A stretch of 64,000 nt of DNA from Amphiduros pacificus (Eukaryota > Annelida > Polychaeta > Phyllodocida > Hesionidae): NCBI GenBank assembly GCA_949316495.1, contig OX439002.1, positions 6,603,501 to 6,667,500 on the forward strand, written 5' to 3'. The position numbers and the translations under genes were made by a program. Below, in pieces: positions 44,668 through 57,700 of this stretch. How positions within the stretch are numbered: position 1 is the first letter of the stretch; the number at the start of each line of letters is the position of its first letter. The notes below the pieces were generated by a model. The model was not told where the DNA came from, ran no database searches, and saw only the letters and a program-made list of their open reading frames with translations.

Positions 44668-47600
44668 CTATTTTACCGGATCTAACTTAATACCGAATTG
44701 TATACAAGCAATGTGGTAAGAGTAGAGCTTTTTCTTGTCGGCTGTCTTCCTCCGGGAGGTGAAGGCCACGATGCCCTGGGAGCCCTGCACGGCCAGGGAG
44801 GTCACCTCGTGGACTGAGGTCCCCAGGGCCGGGGTCAAACTGATGCCCTTCACCTTGGTGTCAGAGGTCACGGCGTGGATGCCGTACAGGCGAGCCTTGC
44901 ACGTTCCATTATCCATCTTGTGAGTGAATGTGGCGAGGACCTCTCCCTGCGCGCCGCCACACACGCCCTGGGGAGTGTACCAGGCGTTGTAAACACTGTG
45001 CACGTATTCCAGGTCTCGAGTGAAGGAAATCACCTGGTTAGTACCCTTCATAGATATGTAGATGATATCGCCCTTATGTACGTAGAGATAGTGCGGGAAC
45101 CTCATCGGCACATCCCTGCCACGCTCTGTGAAGGTCACAACTCGCCGCAACAGCTCCCCCTGGCGGTCATAGACGCCAACTGTGTGGTCGCAGTTTGTGT
45201 TGGCCGTGGTCACCACCAAATCATCTGAGGATAAGACACCCACGTCAACAGCATGGACAGCCATGTCAAAGATCTTCTGAAGCTGGATTGTCCTGATGAC
45301 AGCGAGGTTATCCTCCGTGAGTAGAACTAGGCCGTTTGTCCCACAGGCCACAATAATGGAAGATTCCACCGTGTCATGAGTCAACCCAAAGGGCGTGGCC
45401 ACATCGTGCTTGTGCAGTATCTTATCGCGGTGATACTTGCGAACCTGGTGACTGCCCTTGGTACTACAGGTCAGCACCACAACGCCCCCTGGTAGCATTA
45501 TTAGCTTGTATACAAAGCTAGTGGCATCATAAGTCTTGAAGAGTTCTTCCACCCACACCCCACTGACTGAGGACTCATAGTCCACCGTATATAGTGACAT
45601 CTTGCTGGCAGTCTTGTCCTCTTGTTTAATGACCTCTTTTGGCTCATGTATATGTTCTTTCTCTTGCCGTTCCCGGTGACAAAGCAAAGAGTTCACCAAC
45701 TCTGTGGTGAGTATCATCTCCCCAAGACCGATGTCTATAGATTCCCTCAGCGAGCGCAGTAAGTCCTCCATCATCCTCACATCTTCCTGTGACTGTCGCT
45801 GAGAATCCGCCATGCGGTTCATCTCCTGCTGGGTCTTCGTTATAAATATATGCTTCTCATCAATAGTAGAAGATATTTTGTTGATCAAGGACTCGGTTTC
45901 TGCTCTTTTGGCCTCCTCCACTTCTTTGAGAATAAGAATATCATGTCCATCACATATGCCAAAGTTGACACACATGGTGCACAGCATCCGGTTGCAGTCT
46001 CCACAGAAATAGTAGCAAGCGTTATTATGTTCCTTGCAACTGGCTTCTGGCTTGGGTACCACAGCATGGTCGTGGAACATGGATCTGCTCAAATGCTGCT
46101 CAGCACAACCAGGGCACATTACATTGTTTACTATGCAATCGCTACATATTTTATCAGCGCTGACGGTGACATTTTTACAGACCTGACAAGACAGTCTCTT
46201 CTTTTCCGTTTTGAATGTCAGCATTTCTTGTAGATTCTTTACCAGTGTATCTGTGGGCAGGTTCTCGGCATGCCCGTCTGGGATTGTAACCTCGGTCCAG
46301 CATTTAGGACAGTTGATTTTGTCAGCTGTCTCCTCCCCAAATTGGACCTCCTGAGCTCTGTCTACCATGCCCTGGACACACGCCTCACAGAAGGTGTGAT
46401 CACATGGTAAGCGCTTTGGTTCTCCATTAATGCGACAGCAGACATAGCAACTGACTAACTCCTCTATGCCAGACCTCACAGAAGACAAGCTTCCCTCGCT
46501 GTAGGATCTCACACTGGTAAAACTATCGTTTTCTTTACCCGCTTCATCCACCTCAGGTATGCCATTTAATTTGCCAGAATTGCACTTAGGTTTTACATCC
46601 ATCTCTCTTTTCTCATCAGCTTCTTCATCTGGATTTTTAGAGTCATCTATTTGATCTTCTGGAGATTGTTCTGGTTTGTTCTTAGTATCTTCTTTTAGCT
46701 CAGGGGTCTCTTCAGCTTTTACCAGTTCATCTATATCTGGTTTCTCCTTGTGATTATCTGAATTTTCTAAAATTTCATTAATATTGTCATCTTTGTCTTT
46801 TTCAGTATCCCTTTCTTTCGTTTCTATACCATCTTCCTTTTTCGATTCATCTGGTTTATCAGCAATATCTTCTTTACCAGCAGGACTTTCTGTTTTTTGG
46901 TCATCATCATTTTGTACCTCATTTTCTTTCTTGGTGTCTGCTTCACCTCCTGCACTTGGTTCCTCAGTTATCTCAGATTTATCCGCCATCTTGTTTTGAT
47001 CACAATCAATTTCTGGTAGTTCTGGATAATTATAACTTTTTTCCTCTGTAGGAGGACTAACTTCTGCTTGTAATGATGTTTCTTCCTCAATGACGTTCTC
47101 TTCTATTGGCTGAGGCACTTCCCCTTTATTGTAGTCGTTTTCTTCCTTTTCACTTTCACCTTTCACCTCATCAAAGTTTTCTATAACAGAAGGGCCGCTT
47201 TCTGCTTGCAATGATTCATCAGTTTCAATTAATTCCTCCTCTACAGGCCTGATTTTTTCAACACTGGAATTGTCTTCTGTATTTTCAGTCTCAACTTCCA
47301 CTTCATCAGTGTCCCCAACCGCCAAAGGAGAATTTTCTGCTTGCAACGAATCTTCTTCAACAAATTTCTCCTCTACGAGTTCATTTTTGTCACCTTCGTT
47401 AGAATGGTCATAGACCTTTTCTAGCTTAGTTTCAACGTTTAATTCATCAAAGTTTTCATTGACAGGAGGGCTGCTTTCCACATTCAAAGATTCTTCTATC
47501 TCAATGATTTCTTCCTGTACTACTTTGTCAGTATTGTCTGGCACATGAGGACTGATACTTCCCTCGTGGTTCTTGTTATCTTCCTCTTCCTCGTTTTGTA

Positions 47601-48966
47601 AGCGAGGGGCACTCTTATCTTCCGTCACTAAATCATTGACCTCATCTGCGCCCACATCCTGTGGATCGTGTATGTTTTCTTCACTACTGAGATTATTGTT
47701 TGGCGTGTCAAAAAGTTCCCTATCTTCCTGTTTAACTGTATTTTCGTTTTCATCTGTAGTTTCAGATTTATCCTCACTTGTAAGATTAGAACTGTCAACT
47801 TCTTCAATCCCCTCTCCAATATCTGGAGGAACTTTGATACCCTCTTCTGGATTCTCTTCTATTCCTTCAGGTTCCTTTTCATCCTGTTCTGGATTCTCTT
47901 CTATTCCTTCAGGTTCCTTTTCACCCTCTTCTGGATTCTCTTCTATTCCTTCAGATTCCTCTTCAACCTCTTCTGGATTCTCTGCTTCTATTCCTTCAGA
48001 TTCCTTTTCAACCTCTTCTGGATTCTCTTCTATTCCTTCAGGTTCCTTTTCACCCTCTTCTGGATTCTCTTCTATTCCTTCAGATTCCTCTTCAACCTCT
48101 TCTGGATTCTCTGCTTCTATTCCTTCAGATTCCTTTTCAACCTCTTCTGGATTCTCGTCTATTCCTTCAGGTTCCTTTTCATCCTCCTCTGGATTCTCTT
48201 CTATTCCTTCGGATTCCTTTTCAACCTCTTCTGGATTCTCGTCTATTCCTTCAGGTTCCTTTACATCCTCTTCTGGATTCTCTGCTTCTATTCCTTCAGA
48301 TTCCTTTTCAACCTCTTCTGGATTCTCGTCTATTCCTTCAGGTTCCTTTTCATCCTCCTCTGGATTCTCTTCTATTCCTTCGGATTCCTTTTCAACCTCT
48401 TCTGGATTCTCGTCTATTCCTTCAGGTTCCTTTTTATCCCCTTCTGGATTCTCTTCTATTCCTTCGGGTTCCTTTTCATCCTCTTCTGGATTCTCTTCTA
48501 TTCCTTCAGGTTCCTTTTTATCCTCTTCTGGATTCTCTTCTATTCCTTCAGGCTCCTTTTCACCCTCTTCTGGATTCTCTTCTTTTCCTTCAGGTTCCTT
48601 TTCATCCTCTTCTGGATTCTCTTCTATTCCTTCAGGTTCCTTTTCATCCTCTTCTGGATTCTCTTCTATTCCTTCAGGCTCCTTTTCACCCTCTTCTGGA
48701 TTCTCTTCTATTCCTTCAGGCTCCTTTTCACCCTCTTCTGGATTCTCTTCTATTCCTTCAGGTTCCTTTTTATCCTCTTCTAGATTCTCTGCTTCTATCC
48801 CTTCAGGTTCCTTCTCATCCTCTTCACAATCTCTGTCATTCACGTCCTGAACCTCCTCACTCCCCTCGTCCTCCTGCGATACTGTACTTCCTTCTCCTGA
48901 TCTTCCAGGTGGAACAACTGGCATAGACAATGGAACAAGTGTTATTGTCATAGACGTCCTGAACAT
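44668..48966 (-). CDS. RING/B-box (TRIM-like) protein with long acidic repeat N-terminus
   Basis: One uninterrupted reading frame of 1,432 codons. The ATG at 48,966 is the first in frame, with an in-frame TGA about 30 bases upstream; an upstream spliced exon cannot be excluded. Residues about 50-380 are roughly 24 copies of a 14-residue unit of type KEPEGIEENPEEGE. Residues 380-830 are Glu/Lys/Asp-rich and probably disordered. A complete C3HC4 RING follows at 840-889 (CYVC, CDHTFCEAC, CPKC), a zinc-binding B-box-like segment at 927-967, a B-box at about 977-1010 (CKEHNNACYYFCGDCNRMLC) and a coiled coil at about 1012-1080. Residues 1125-1432 look like an NHL-type beta-propeller. RING/B-box/coiled-coil proteins are usually ubiquitin E3 ligases; here that is inferred. 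The RING normally sits at the N-terminus, so the 840-residue extension is odd. Confidence 0.88.
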   Translation of the reverse strand: MFRTSMTITLVPLSMPVVPPGRSGEGSTVSQEDEGSEEVQDVNDRDCEEDEKEPEGIEAENLEEDKKEPEGIEENPEEGEKEPEGIEENPEEGEKEPEGIEENPEEDEKEPEGIEENPEEDEKEPEGKEENPEEGEKEPEGIEENPEEDKKEPEGIEENPEEDEKEPEGIEENPEGDKKEPEGIDENPEEVEKESEGIEENPEEDEKEPEGIDENPEEVEKESEGIEAENPEEDVKEPEGIDENPEEVEKESEGIEENPEEDEKEPEGIDENPEEVEKESEGIEAENPEEVEEESEGIEENPEEGEKEPEGIEENPEEVEKESEGIEAENPEEVEEESEGIEENPEEGEKEPEGIEENPEQDEKEPEGIEENPEEGIKVPPDIGEGIEEVDSSNLTSEDKSETTDENENTVKQEDRELFDTPNNNLSSEENIHDPQDVGADEVNDLVTEDKSAPRLQNEEEEDNKNHEGSISPHVPDNTDKVVQEEIIEIEESLNVESSPPVNENFDELNVETKLEKVYDHSNEGDKNELVEEKFVEEDSLQAENSPLAVGDTDEVEVETENTEDNSSVEKIRPVEEELIETDESLQAESGPSVIENFDEVKGESEKEENDYNKGEVPQPIEENVIEEETSLQAEVSPPTEEKSYNYPELPEIDCDQNKMADKSEITEEPSAGGEADTKKENEVQNDDDQKTESPAGKEDIADKPDESKKEDGIETKERDTEKDKDDNINEILENSDNHKEKPDIDELVKAEETPELKEDTKNKPEQSPEDQIDDSKNPDEEADEKREMDVKPKCNSGKLNGIPEVDEAGKENDSFTSVRSYSEGSLSSVRSGIEELVSCYVCCRINGEPKRLPCDHTFCEACVQGMVDRAQEVQFGEETADKINCPKCWTEVTIPDGHAENLPTDTLVKNLQEMLTFKTEKKRLSCQVCKNVTVSADKICSDCIVNNVMCPGCAEQHLSRSMFHDHAVVPKPEASCKEHNNACYYFCGDCNRMLCTMCVNFGICDGHDILILKEVEEAKRAETESLINKISSTIDEKHIFITKTQQEMNRMADSQRQSQEDVRMMEDLLRSLRESIDIGLGEMILTTELVNSLLCHRERQEKEHIHEPKEVIKQEDKTASKMSLYTVDYESSVSGVWVEELFKTYDATSFVYKLIMLPGGVVVLTCSTKGSHQVRKYHRDKILHKHDVATPFGLTHDTVESSIIVACGTNGLVLLTEDNLAVIRTIQLQKIFDMAVHAVDVGVLSSDDLVVTTANTNCDHTVGVYDRQGELLRRVVTFTERGRDVPMRFPHYLYVHKGDIIYISMKGTNQVISFTRDLEYVHSVYNAWYTPQGVCGGAQGEVLATFTHKMDNGTCKARLYGIHAVTSDTKVKGISLTPALGTSVHEVTSLAVQGSQGIVAFTSRRKTADKKKLYSYHIACIQFGIKLDPVK
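47830..48815 (-). repeat. In-frame 42-bp coding minisatellite, about 24 copies
   Basis: This 42-base unit encodes KEPEGIEENPEEGE with regular variants (IDENPEEVE, ESEGIEAENPEE). A 3-base longer EAEN version recurs, and the pair or triple DENPEEVE-KESEG repeats as a block, so units were duplicated in groups. All length changes are multiples of three, consistent with selection to keep the frame. The complementary strand is also open here and is not a gene. Confidence 0.92.
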
Positions 48967-49964
48967 GAGGCCTTCAGTCACGGCTGGGCATCATGGCCAG
49001 TGAAGTGTCTCTGCCTCCCTTATATTATTAAGAGATCTGTCAGTGCATATACCTCGCAGTTATCTCAGTCTATAGGTATAACCTTGGGTGTATATACCAA
49101 TGATAAAGTAACTTTTATCTAATGGAAGCTGTCTCACAGGGATGATTGTTGGCTTCTGGTGTCCCCCAAGACAGGTGTGGGAACTATGCACGACCCGTAT
49201 GTTCCTTGTTATGGCATTCCGTACAACACAGCTTGTCCAAATGTCCAGATGTCCAGAAGTTTTGATGTTCAATTGACGATCAAATACATTAAAATCTCTG
49301 TGGTTTTTCTTTGATTTGGCCACTTATATCGTCAATGAACAGTTTTAGAAATTACCTGAAACAGAATGGAATCGATTAGATGTAGAGTAAAGAACAGGAA
49401 ACACAATCTCTCAATATGATCACATCTGTCGATCAAGATAAAATGATCGACAGATCATTTGCCTGTTGCTAAACGCAAGTCATCGCATTTCATACATATC
49501 AGGCTTGCATCAGGATTCATAATTTATCTCTTCTACAAAAAATACCCCAATTCTGGAATAAGTACTTCGCTAATAGCAATTATGATGATAAGTTAAATCT
49601 TATTTACCTGAGTTTAATGATCCAAGCAATCTGCTCAATATCTTTGACACTTTGATACTCTACATGTCTAAATCCTTTTTGTCTGAACATTCATATGTGA
49701 AAAAAGTGATTTTCACAACTATGAGGCAGTTCTAAATGAGTGACTGGCTATGAGCTGCTGGGTTATATGGTGCAGGCCAGGCTTATGGACCGCCTTGACT
49801 CTCCCGGCCTGTCTGCAGCTAGCAGCCCGCACTCCACCCGGAAGGTGTCACACTGCAGGGCTCACGTCACAACAAGAATCCCCAACATCATGCCACTCGC
49901 AATCATTGCTCTAATTATGATAAATGTTTCACACTGTATCGTAACTTCAATGGCCTTTGTCTCA
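48967..49964. other. Upstream region of the RING/B-box gene
   Basis: Presumed promoter and leader sequence; no clear TATA box or leader exon was identified. The plus-strand frame at 49,740-49,976 is unrecognised. Confidence 0.4.
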
Positions 49965-50303
49965 ACTGTATGGTAATTTGGAAATTGTTTTACACTGTGT
50001 GGTAACTGGGAAATTGTTTTGCACTGTGTGGTAAGTGGGAAATTGTTTTACACTGTGTGGTAATGGGGGTATTGTTTCACACCGTTGTATAATTTGGAGA
50101 TTGTTTTATACTGTGGTAAGTGGGAGATTGTTTTATACTGTGTGGTAAGTGGGAGATTGTTTTATACTTCGTGGTAAGTGGGAGATTGTTTTATACTGTG
50201 TGGTAAGTGGGAGATTGTTTTATACTGTGTGGTAAGTGGGAGATTGTTTTATACTGTGTGGTAAGTGGGAGATTGTTTTATACTGTGTGGTAAGTGGGAG
50301 ATT
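49965..50303. repeat. 29-bp minisatellite, about 11 copies
   Basis: The unit is of type GTGTGGTAAGTGGGAGATTG plus TTTTATACT. Every copy contains GTG|GTAAGT, a strong 5' splice-site consensus on the plus strand. Earlier copies are more divergent (GGTAATTTGG, GGTAACTGGG). Confidence 0.93.
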
Positions 50304-50327
50304 ACCTCACGCAGCTTTGAAGTAATG

Positions 50328-50797
50328 CCTCAGTCACATTTGCACCGGGCGCCGGCCGGGATGTAATCATCAGCCGACTTCTCAGTCTGCCGGGCGCCGG
50401 CGAGTTTATCAGCAACAATCTGAGAGATGCTGTAGCTGTGGTCGCATTATTAAAGGGCACCGCACGGCACGTACAAGACTGATGCCTCAGTCACATTTGC
50501 ACCGGGCGCTGGCCGGGAAATAAGAATCGGCCGACTTCACAATCTGCCGGGCGCCGGGGAGTTTATAGGCAACAATCTGAGAAATGCCGTAGCTGTGGTC
50601 ACATTATTAAAGGGCACCGCACAGCACGTACAAGACTGATGCCTCAGTCACATTTGCACCGGGCGCTGGCCGGGAAATAAGAATCGGCCGACTTCACAAT
50701 CTGCCGGGCGCCGGGGAGTTTATAGGCAACAATCTGAGAAATGCCGTAGCTGTGGTCACATTATTAAAGGGCACCGCACGGCACGTGCAAGACTGAA
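50328..50797. repeat. Left end of the element tandemly triplicated (157 bp x 3)
   Basis: Three copies start at 50,328, 50,485 and 50,642, each beginning with the terminal CCTCAGTCACATTTGCACCG. The second and third copies are almost identical and the first is more divergent. The terminal inverted repeat is therefore present three times at this end. Confidence 0.92.
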
Positions 50798-50960
50798 TGG
50801 CACAGACGTCTGTAGGATATCTTAAAGACGTCTGGATCATTGACAGACGTCTGTAGGATATCTTAAAGACGTCTGGATCATTGACAGACGTCTGTAGGAT
50901 TTCCTGAAGACGTCTGTCTCATTTGACAGACGTCTGAAAGACATCCTAAAGACGTCTATG
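50798..50960. repeat. ~41-bp repeat of palindromic AGACGTCT motifs, about 4 copies
   Basis: Units contain GACAGACGTCTGTAGGATAT and CTTAAAGACGTCTGGATC. AGACGTCT and CAGACGTCTG are self-complementary, so the block is a cluster of small dyads inside the element. Confidence 0.9.
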
Positions 50961-51329
50961 ATATATCGCAGGGAGCCCGTGGGATCATCTGACGATGGTC
51001 TATGCACACATGAAATAAATATAATCCAATTTTCACCGCACGATGCCACCGGCAGCCCTAAGATAATCTGCTGATGTCCCTGCGGGACACTGCCGGGACC
51101 CTGCCGTGCACTATAAGATGATATTTGCTGATAAGACATCGGGGAAACGCCAGCAACTTTTATGTGGCAGCTAAAAGTTCCCGATGACCCGGCCGACGTC
51201 TTAAAGATGCCCAATTGTGGCCAATGATCTCCCGATGCCCGCACGGCAATCTGAACTGCCGGCCGATTTTGTAAAAAAATACCCATCGGCCGGGCATCTT
51301 AACTGAAATCAGCGCAAATGTGACTGAGG

Positions 51330-51751
51330 TATAACTGGGCACTTGTTTATTTAACTGAGTGGGTACGAAACACATCTTTATCTCAGGTCAATTTATTTTA
51401 TTAAATACAATTAGTCTATATACAAAATGTGCAGCCAAATAATTGTATTAATCAATCATCGAGTTTGGTCAGGTGAATTAGGTTAAAAGACTCAGTGTTT
51501 GTATCTATAACTGTTTCACGTGGCAAATACAGGCGACACGTGACTCGTTATGATTGACGTTTGCAGCATGGTTGACTCTGTGTACTAATTATTAAAGAGG
51601 GAGACGATCTTCCTGTGCAGGCTATTTGACAGGTAAAGCTTCTGAGGCCAAATCGTCGTGCTTTCTTAACAATCAGTAATCCAATTAGTAACAATTAAGT
51701 ACGATATACTCTTTGAGCTGTATCGTTTTGCATCATTGAGCGGGTGGTTCT
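51330..51751 (-). other. 3' UTR and downstream flank of the caspase gene
   Basis: No further coding sequence is present. A polyadenylation signal is listed separately. Confidence 0.5.
51392..51397 (-). terminator. Possible polyadenylation signal of the caspase gene
   Basis: AATAAA on the minus strand about 355 bases beyond the stop codon, overlapped by another AATAAA-like sequence. It lies between the stop and the inverted-repeat element. Confidence 0.4.
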
Positions 51752-54700
51752 TCATTCTTTCTTTGGATAGAAATAAAGTTCCTTGGTCAGCATGGTCATG
51801 ATGCATGGGATCTGCTTCTTCTTGTCAAGGAATGCCTGGCTGGCATTGGACTCGAACTCGTAGGCCACCATGTGGTTGACCCTGGTCATGATCCACATAA
51901 TCTCCTTGCTGCTTCCATACTGGTCCAGAACCCGGCACAGAGACTGGATGAACCACGAGCCCTTGGTAGAATTACGCCAGGAGTAATACCCTACAATATC
52001 ATAAACACAATAACATACACTAGAATACAATACCCTACAATATCATAAACACTATAACATACACTAGAGTACAATACCCTACAATATCATAAACACTATA
52101 ACATACACTAGAGTACAATACCCTACAATATCATAAACACTATAACATACACTAGACTACAATACCCTACAATATCATAAACACTATAACATACACTAAA
52201 AACAATACCCTACAATATCATAAACACTATAACATACACTAGACTACAATACCCTACAATATCATAAACACTATAACATACACTAGAATACAATACCCTA
52301 CAATATCATAAACACTATAACATACACTAGACTACATTACCCTACAATATCATAAACACTATAACATACACTAGACTACATTACCCTACAATATCATAAA
52401 CACTATAACATACACTAGAGTACAATACCCTACAATATCATAAACACTATAACATACAATAGAGTACAATACCCTACAATATCATAAACACTATAACATA
52501 CAATAGAATACAATACCCTACAATATCATAAACACTATAACATACACTAGAGTACAATACCCTACAATATCATGAACACTATAACATACACTAAAAACAA
52601 TACCCTACAATATCATAAACACTATAACATACACTAAAAACAATACCCTACAATATCATAAACACTATAACATACACTAGAGTACAATACCCTACAATAT
52701 CATAAACACTATAACATACACTAGAGTACAATACCCTACAATATCATAAACACTGTAACATACACAAGAATACAATACCCTACAATATCATAAACACTAT
52801 AACATACACTAGAGTACAATACCCTACAATATCATAAACACTATAACATACACTAGAATACAATACCCTAAAATATCATAAACACTATAACATACAATAA
52901 AAACAATACCCTACAATATCATAAACACTATAACATACACTAGAGTACAATACCCTACAATATCATAAACACTATAACATACACTAGAAAACAATACCCT
53001 ACAATATCATAAACACTATAACATACACTAGAGTACAATACCCTACAATATCATAAACACTATAACATACACTAGAAAACAATACCCTACAATATCATAA
53101 ACACTATAACATACACTAAAAACAATACCCTACAATATCATAAACATTATAACATACACTAGAATACAATACCCTACAATATCATAAACACTATAACATA
53201 CACTAAAAACAATACCCTACAATATCATAAACACAATAACATACACAAGAATACAATACCCTACAATATCATAAACACTATAACATACACTAGAATACAA
53301 TACCCTACAATATCATAAACACTATAATATACACTAGAGTACAATACCCTACAATATCTTAAACACTATAACATACACAAGAATACAATACCCTACAATA
53401 TCATAAACACTATAACATACACTAGACTACATTACCCTACAATATCATAAACACTATAACATACACTAGAGTACAATACCCTACAATATCATAAACACTA
53501 TAAGATACACTAGAGTACAATACCCTACAATATCATAAACACTATAACATACACTAGAGTACAATACCCTACAATATCATAAACACTATAACATACACTA
53601 GACTACAATACCCTACAATATCATAAACACTATAACATACACTAAAAACAATACCCTACAATATCATAAACACTATAACATACACTAGACTACAATACCC
53701 TACAATATCATAAACACTATAACATACACTAGAATACAATACCCTACAATATCATAAACACTATAACATACACTAGACTACATTACCCTACAATATCATA
53801 AACACTATAACATACACTAGACTACATTACCCTACAATATCATAAACACTATAACATACACTAGAGTACAATACCCTACAATATCATAAACACTATAACA
53901 TACAATAGAATACAATACCCTACAATATCATAAACACTATAACATACACTAGAGTACAATACCCTACAATATCATAAACACTATAACATACACTAGAATA
54001 CAATACCCTACAATATCATAAACACTATAACATACAATAAAAGCAATACCCTACAATATCATAAACACTATAACATACACTAGAGTACAATACCCTACAA
54101 TATCATAAACACTATAACATACACTAGAAAACAATACCCTACAATATCATAAACACTATAACATACACTAGAGTACAATACCCTACAATATCATAAACAC
54201 TATAACATACACTAGAAAACAATACCCTACAATATCATAAACACTATAACATACACTAAAAACAATACCCTACAATATCATAAACACTATAACATACACT
54301 AGAATACAATACCCTACAATATCATAAACACTATAACATACACTAAAAACAATACCCTACAATATCATAAACACAATAACATACACAAGAATACAATACC
54401 CTACAATATCATAAACACTATAACATACACTAGAATACAATACCCTACAATATCATAAACACTATAATATACACTAGAGTACAATACCCTACAATATCAT
54501 AAACACTATAACATACACAAGAATACAATACCCTACAATATCATAAACACTATAACATACACTAGACTACATTACCCTACAATATCATAAACACTATAAG
54601 ATACACTAGAGTACAATACCCTACAATATCATAAACACTATAAGATACACTAGAGTACAATACCCTACAATATCATAAACACTATAACATACACTAGAGT

Positions 54701-57700
54701 ACAATACCCTACAATATCATAAACACTATAACATACACTAGACTACAATACCCTACAATATCATAAACACTATAACATACACTAAAAACAATACCCTACA
54801 ATATCATAAACACTATAACATACACTAGACTACAATACCCTACAATATCATAAACACTATAACATACACTAGAATACAATACCCTACAATATCATAAACA
54901 CTATAACATACACTAGACTACATTACCCTACAATATCATAAACACTATAACATACACTAGACTACATTACCCTACAATATCATAAACACTATAACATACA
55001 CTAGAGTACAATACCCTACAATATCATAAACACTATAAGATACACTAGACTACAATACCCTACAATATCATAAACACTATAACATACACTAGAGTACAAT
55101 ACCCTACAATATCATGAACACTATAACATACACTAAAAACAATACCCTACAATATCATAAACACTATAACATACACTAGAGTACAATACCCTACAATATC
55201 ATAAACACTATAACATACACTAGAATACAATACCCTACAATATCATAAACACTATAACATACACTAGAGTACAATACCCTACAATATCATAAACACTATA
55301 ACATACACTAGAAAACAATACCCTACAATATCATAAACACTATAACATACACTAAAAACAATACCCTACAATATCATAAACACTATAACATACACTAGAA
55401 TACAATACCCTACAATATCATAAACACTATAACATACACTAAAAACAATACCCTACAATATCATAAACACAATAACATACACAAGAATACAATACCCTAC
55501 AATATCATAAACACTATAACATACACTAGAATACAATACCCTACAATATCATAAACACTATAATATACACTAGAGTACAATACCCTACAATATCATAAAC
55601 ACTATAACATACACAAGAATACAATACCCTACAATATCATAAACACTATAACATACACTAGACTACATTACCCTACAATATCATAAACACTATAACATAC
55701 ACTAGAGTACAATACCCTACAATATCATAAACACTATAAGATACACTAGACTACAATACCCTACAATATCATAAACACTATAACATACACTAGAGTACAA
55801 TACCCTACAATATCATAAACACTATAACATACACTAGAATACAATACCCTACAATATCATAAACACTATAACATACACTAGAGTACAATACCCTACAATA
55901 TCATAAACACTATAACATACACTAGAATACAATACCCTACAATATCATAAACACTATAACATACACTAGAATACAATACCCTACAATATCATAAACACTA
56001 TAGCATACACTAGAGTACAATACCCTACAATATCATAAACACTATAACATACACTAGAATACAATACCCTACAATATCATAAACACTATAACATACACTA
56101 GAGTACAATACCCTACAATATCATAAACACTATAACATACACTAGAATACAATACCCTACAATATCGTAAACACTATAACATACACTAGAGTACAATACC
56201 CTACAATATCATAAACACTATAAGATACACTAGAGTACAATACCCTACAATATCATAAACACTATAACATACACTAGAGTACAATACCCTACAATATCAT
56301 AAACACTATAACATACACTAAAAACAATACCCTACAATATCATAAACACTATAAGATACACAAGAATACAATACCATACAATATCATAAACACTATAAGA
56401 TACACTAGACTACAATACCATACAATATCATAAACACTATAACATACACTAGAATACAATACCCTACAATATCATTAACACTATAACATACACTAGAGTA
56501 CAATACCCTACAATATCATAAACACTGTAACATACACTAGAGTACAATACCCTACAATATCATAAACACTATAACATACACTAGAGTACAATACCCTACA
56601 ATATCATAAACACTATAACATACACTAGAGTACAATACCCTACAATATCATAAACACTATAACATACACTAGAGTACAATACCCTACAATATCATAAACA
56701 CTGTAACATACACTAGAGTACAATACCCTACAATATCATGAACACTATAATATACACTAGAATACAATACCCTACAATATCATAAACACTATAACATTCA
56801 CTAAAAAACAAAACCCTACAATATCATAAACACTATAACATACACTAGAATACAATACCCTACAATATCATAAACACTATAACATACACTAGAATACAAT
56901 ACCCTACAATATCATGAACACTATAACATACACTAGAATACAATACCCTACAATATTATGAACACTATAACATACACTAGAATACAATACCCTACAATAT
57001 CATAACACTATAACATACACTAGAGTACAATACCCTACAATATCATAAACACTATAACATGCACTAGAATACGATACCCTACAATATCATAAACACTATA
57101 ACATACACTAGAGTACAATACCCTACAATATCATAAACACTATAACATACACTAGAATACAATACCTTACAATATCATAAACACTATAACATACACTAGA
57201 GTACAATACCCTACAATATCATAAACACTATAACATACACTAGAATACAATACCCTACAAAATCATAAACACGACTATACACTAGACTACAATACCCTAC
57301 AATATCATAAACACTATAACATACACTAGAGTACAATACCCTACGATATCATAAAAACTAAACCATATACTAGAGTGTATAATACCCTACAGTATCAAGT
57401 AAGATCATACTATACACTAGAGTACAAAATCCCAGAAAACTAAAAACAATATAATAGAATACCCTATGATATAATAAAATATCATACAATATCACACAAC
57501 TCTCATGCAATATAAGACAATATAATAGAAACTATGAAATGGAGAATTTGGTTCCAAATTGGGGGATCAGGAAGATGAGGGGGTTCCATCTAGGAGGGAG
57601 GGTGTCCACATTTTGGAAGGGAGGTTCATACCTGGTACTGTTGAGAATGCCATTAGGATGTCAGCCTCGGTTGGTACTCTCTGGGCGTTTTGGCTCTGAC

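Larger units (their letters stand above)
50328..51329. mobile_element. Non-autonomous inverted-repeat DNA element (MITE-like), about 1.0 kb
   Basis: The ends are CCTCAGTCACATTTGC at 50,328 and its exact reverse complement ending at 51,329, followed inward by further imperfectly matching GC-rich sequence (CCGGCCGGG versus GGCCGGGC). No transposase is encoded; the 149-codon frame at 50,837-51,286 on minus runs through repeat sequence and is not convincing. A target-site duplication is not clear (TAATG on the left, TATAA on the right). GC content is far above the surroundings. It lies between the 3' end of the caspase gene and the RING/B-box gene. Confidence 0.75.

Noticed and set aside
47573-48850. 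Plus-strand serine- and phenylalanine-rich frames opposite the acidic repeat
   Set aside because: They are shadows of the 42-bp coding repeat of the RING/B-box gene on the minus strand.
50837-51286. 149-codon minus-strand frame as a transposase remnant
   Set aside because: It crosses the tandem AGACGTCT units and GC-rich termini and shows no transposase motif; it is more likely non-coding sequence of a non-autonomous element.
51985-57410. Telomere-like repeat because of recurrent ACCCTACA
   Set aside because: The period is 44 bp with mostly AT-rich filler, and it is explained by the caspase exon 6 acceptor; there is no (TTAGGG)n run.
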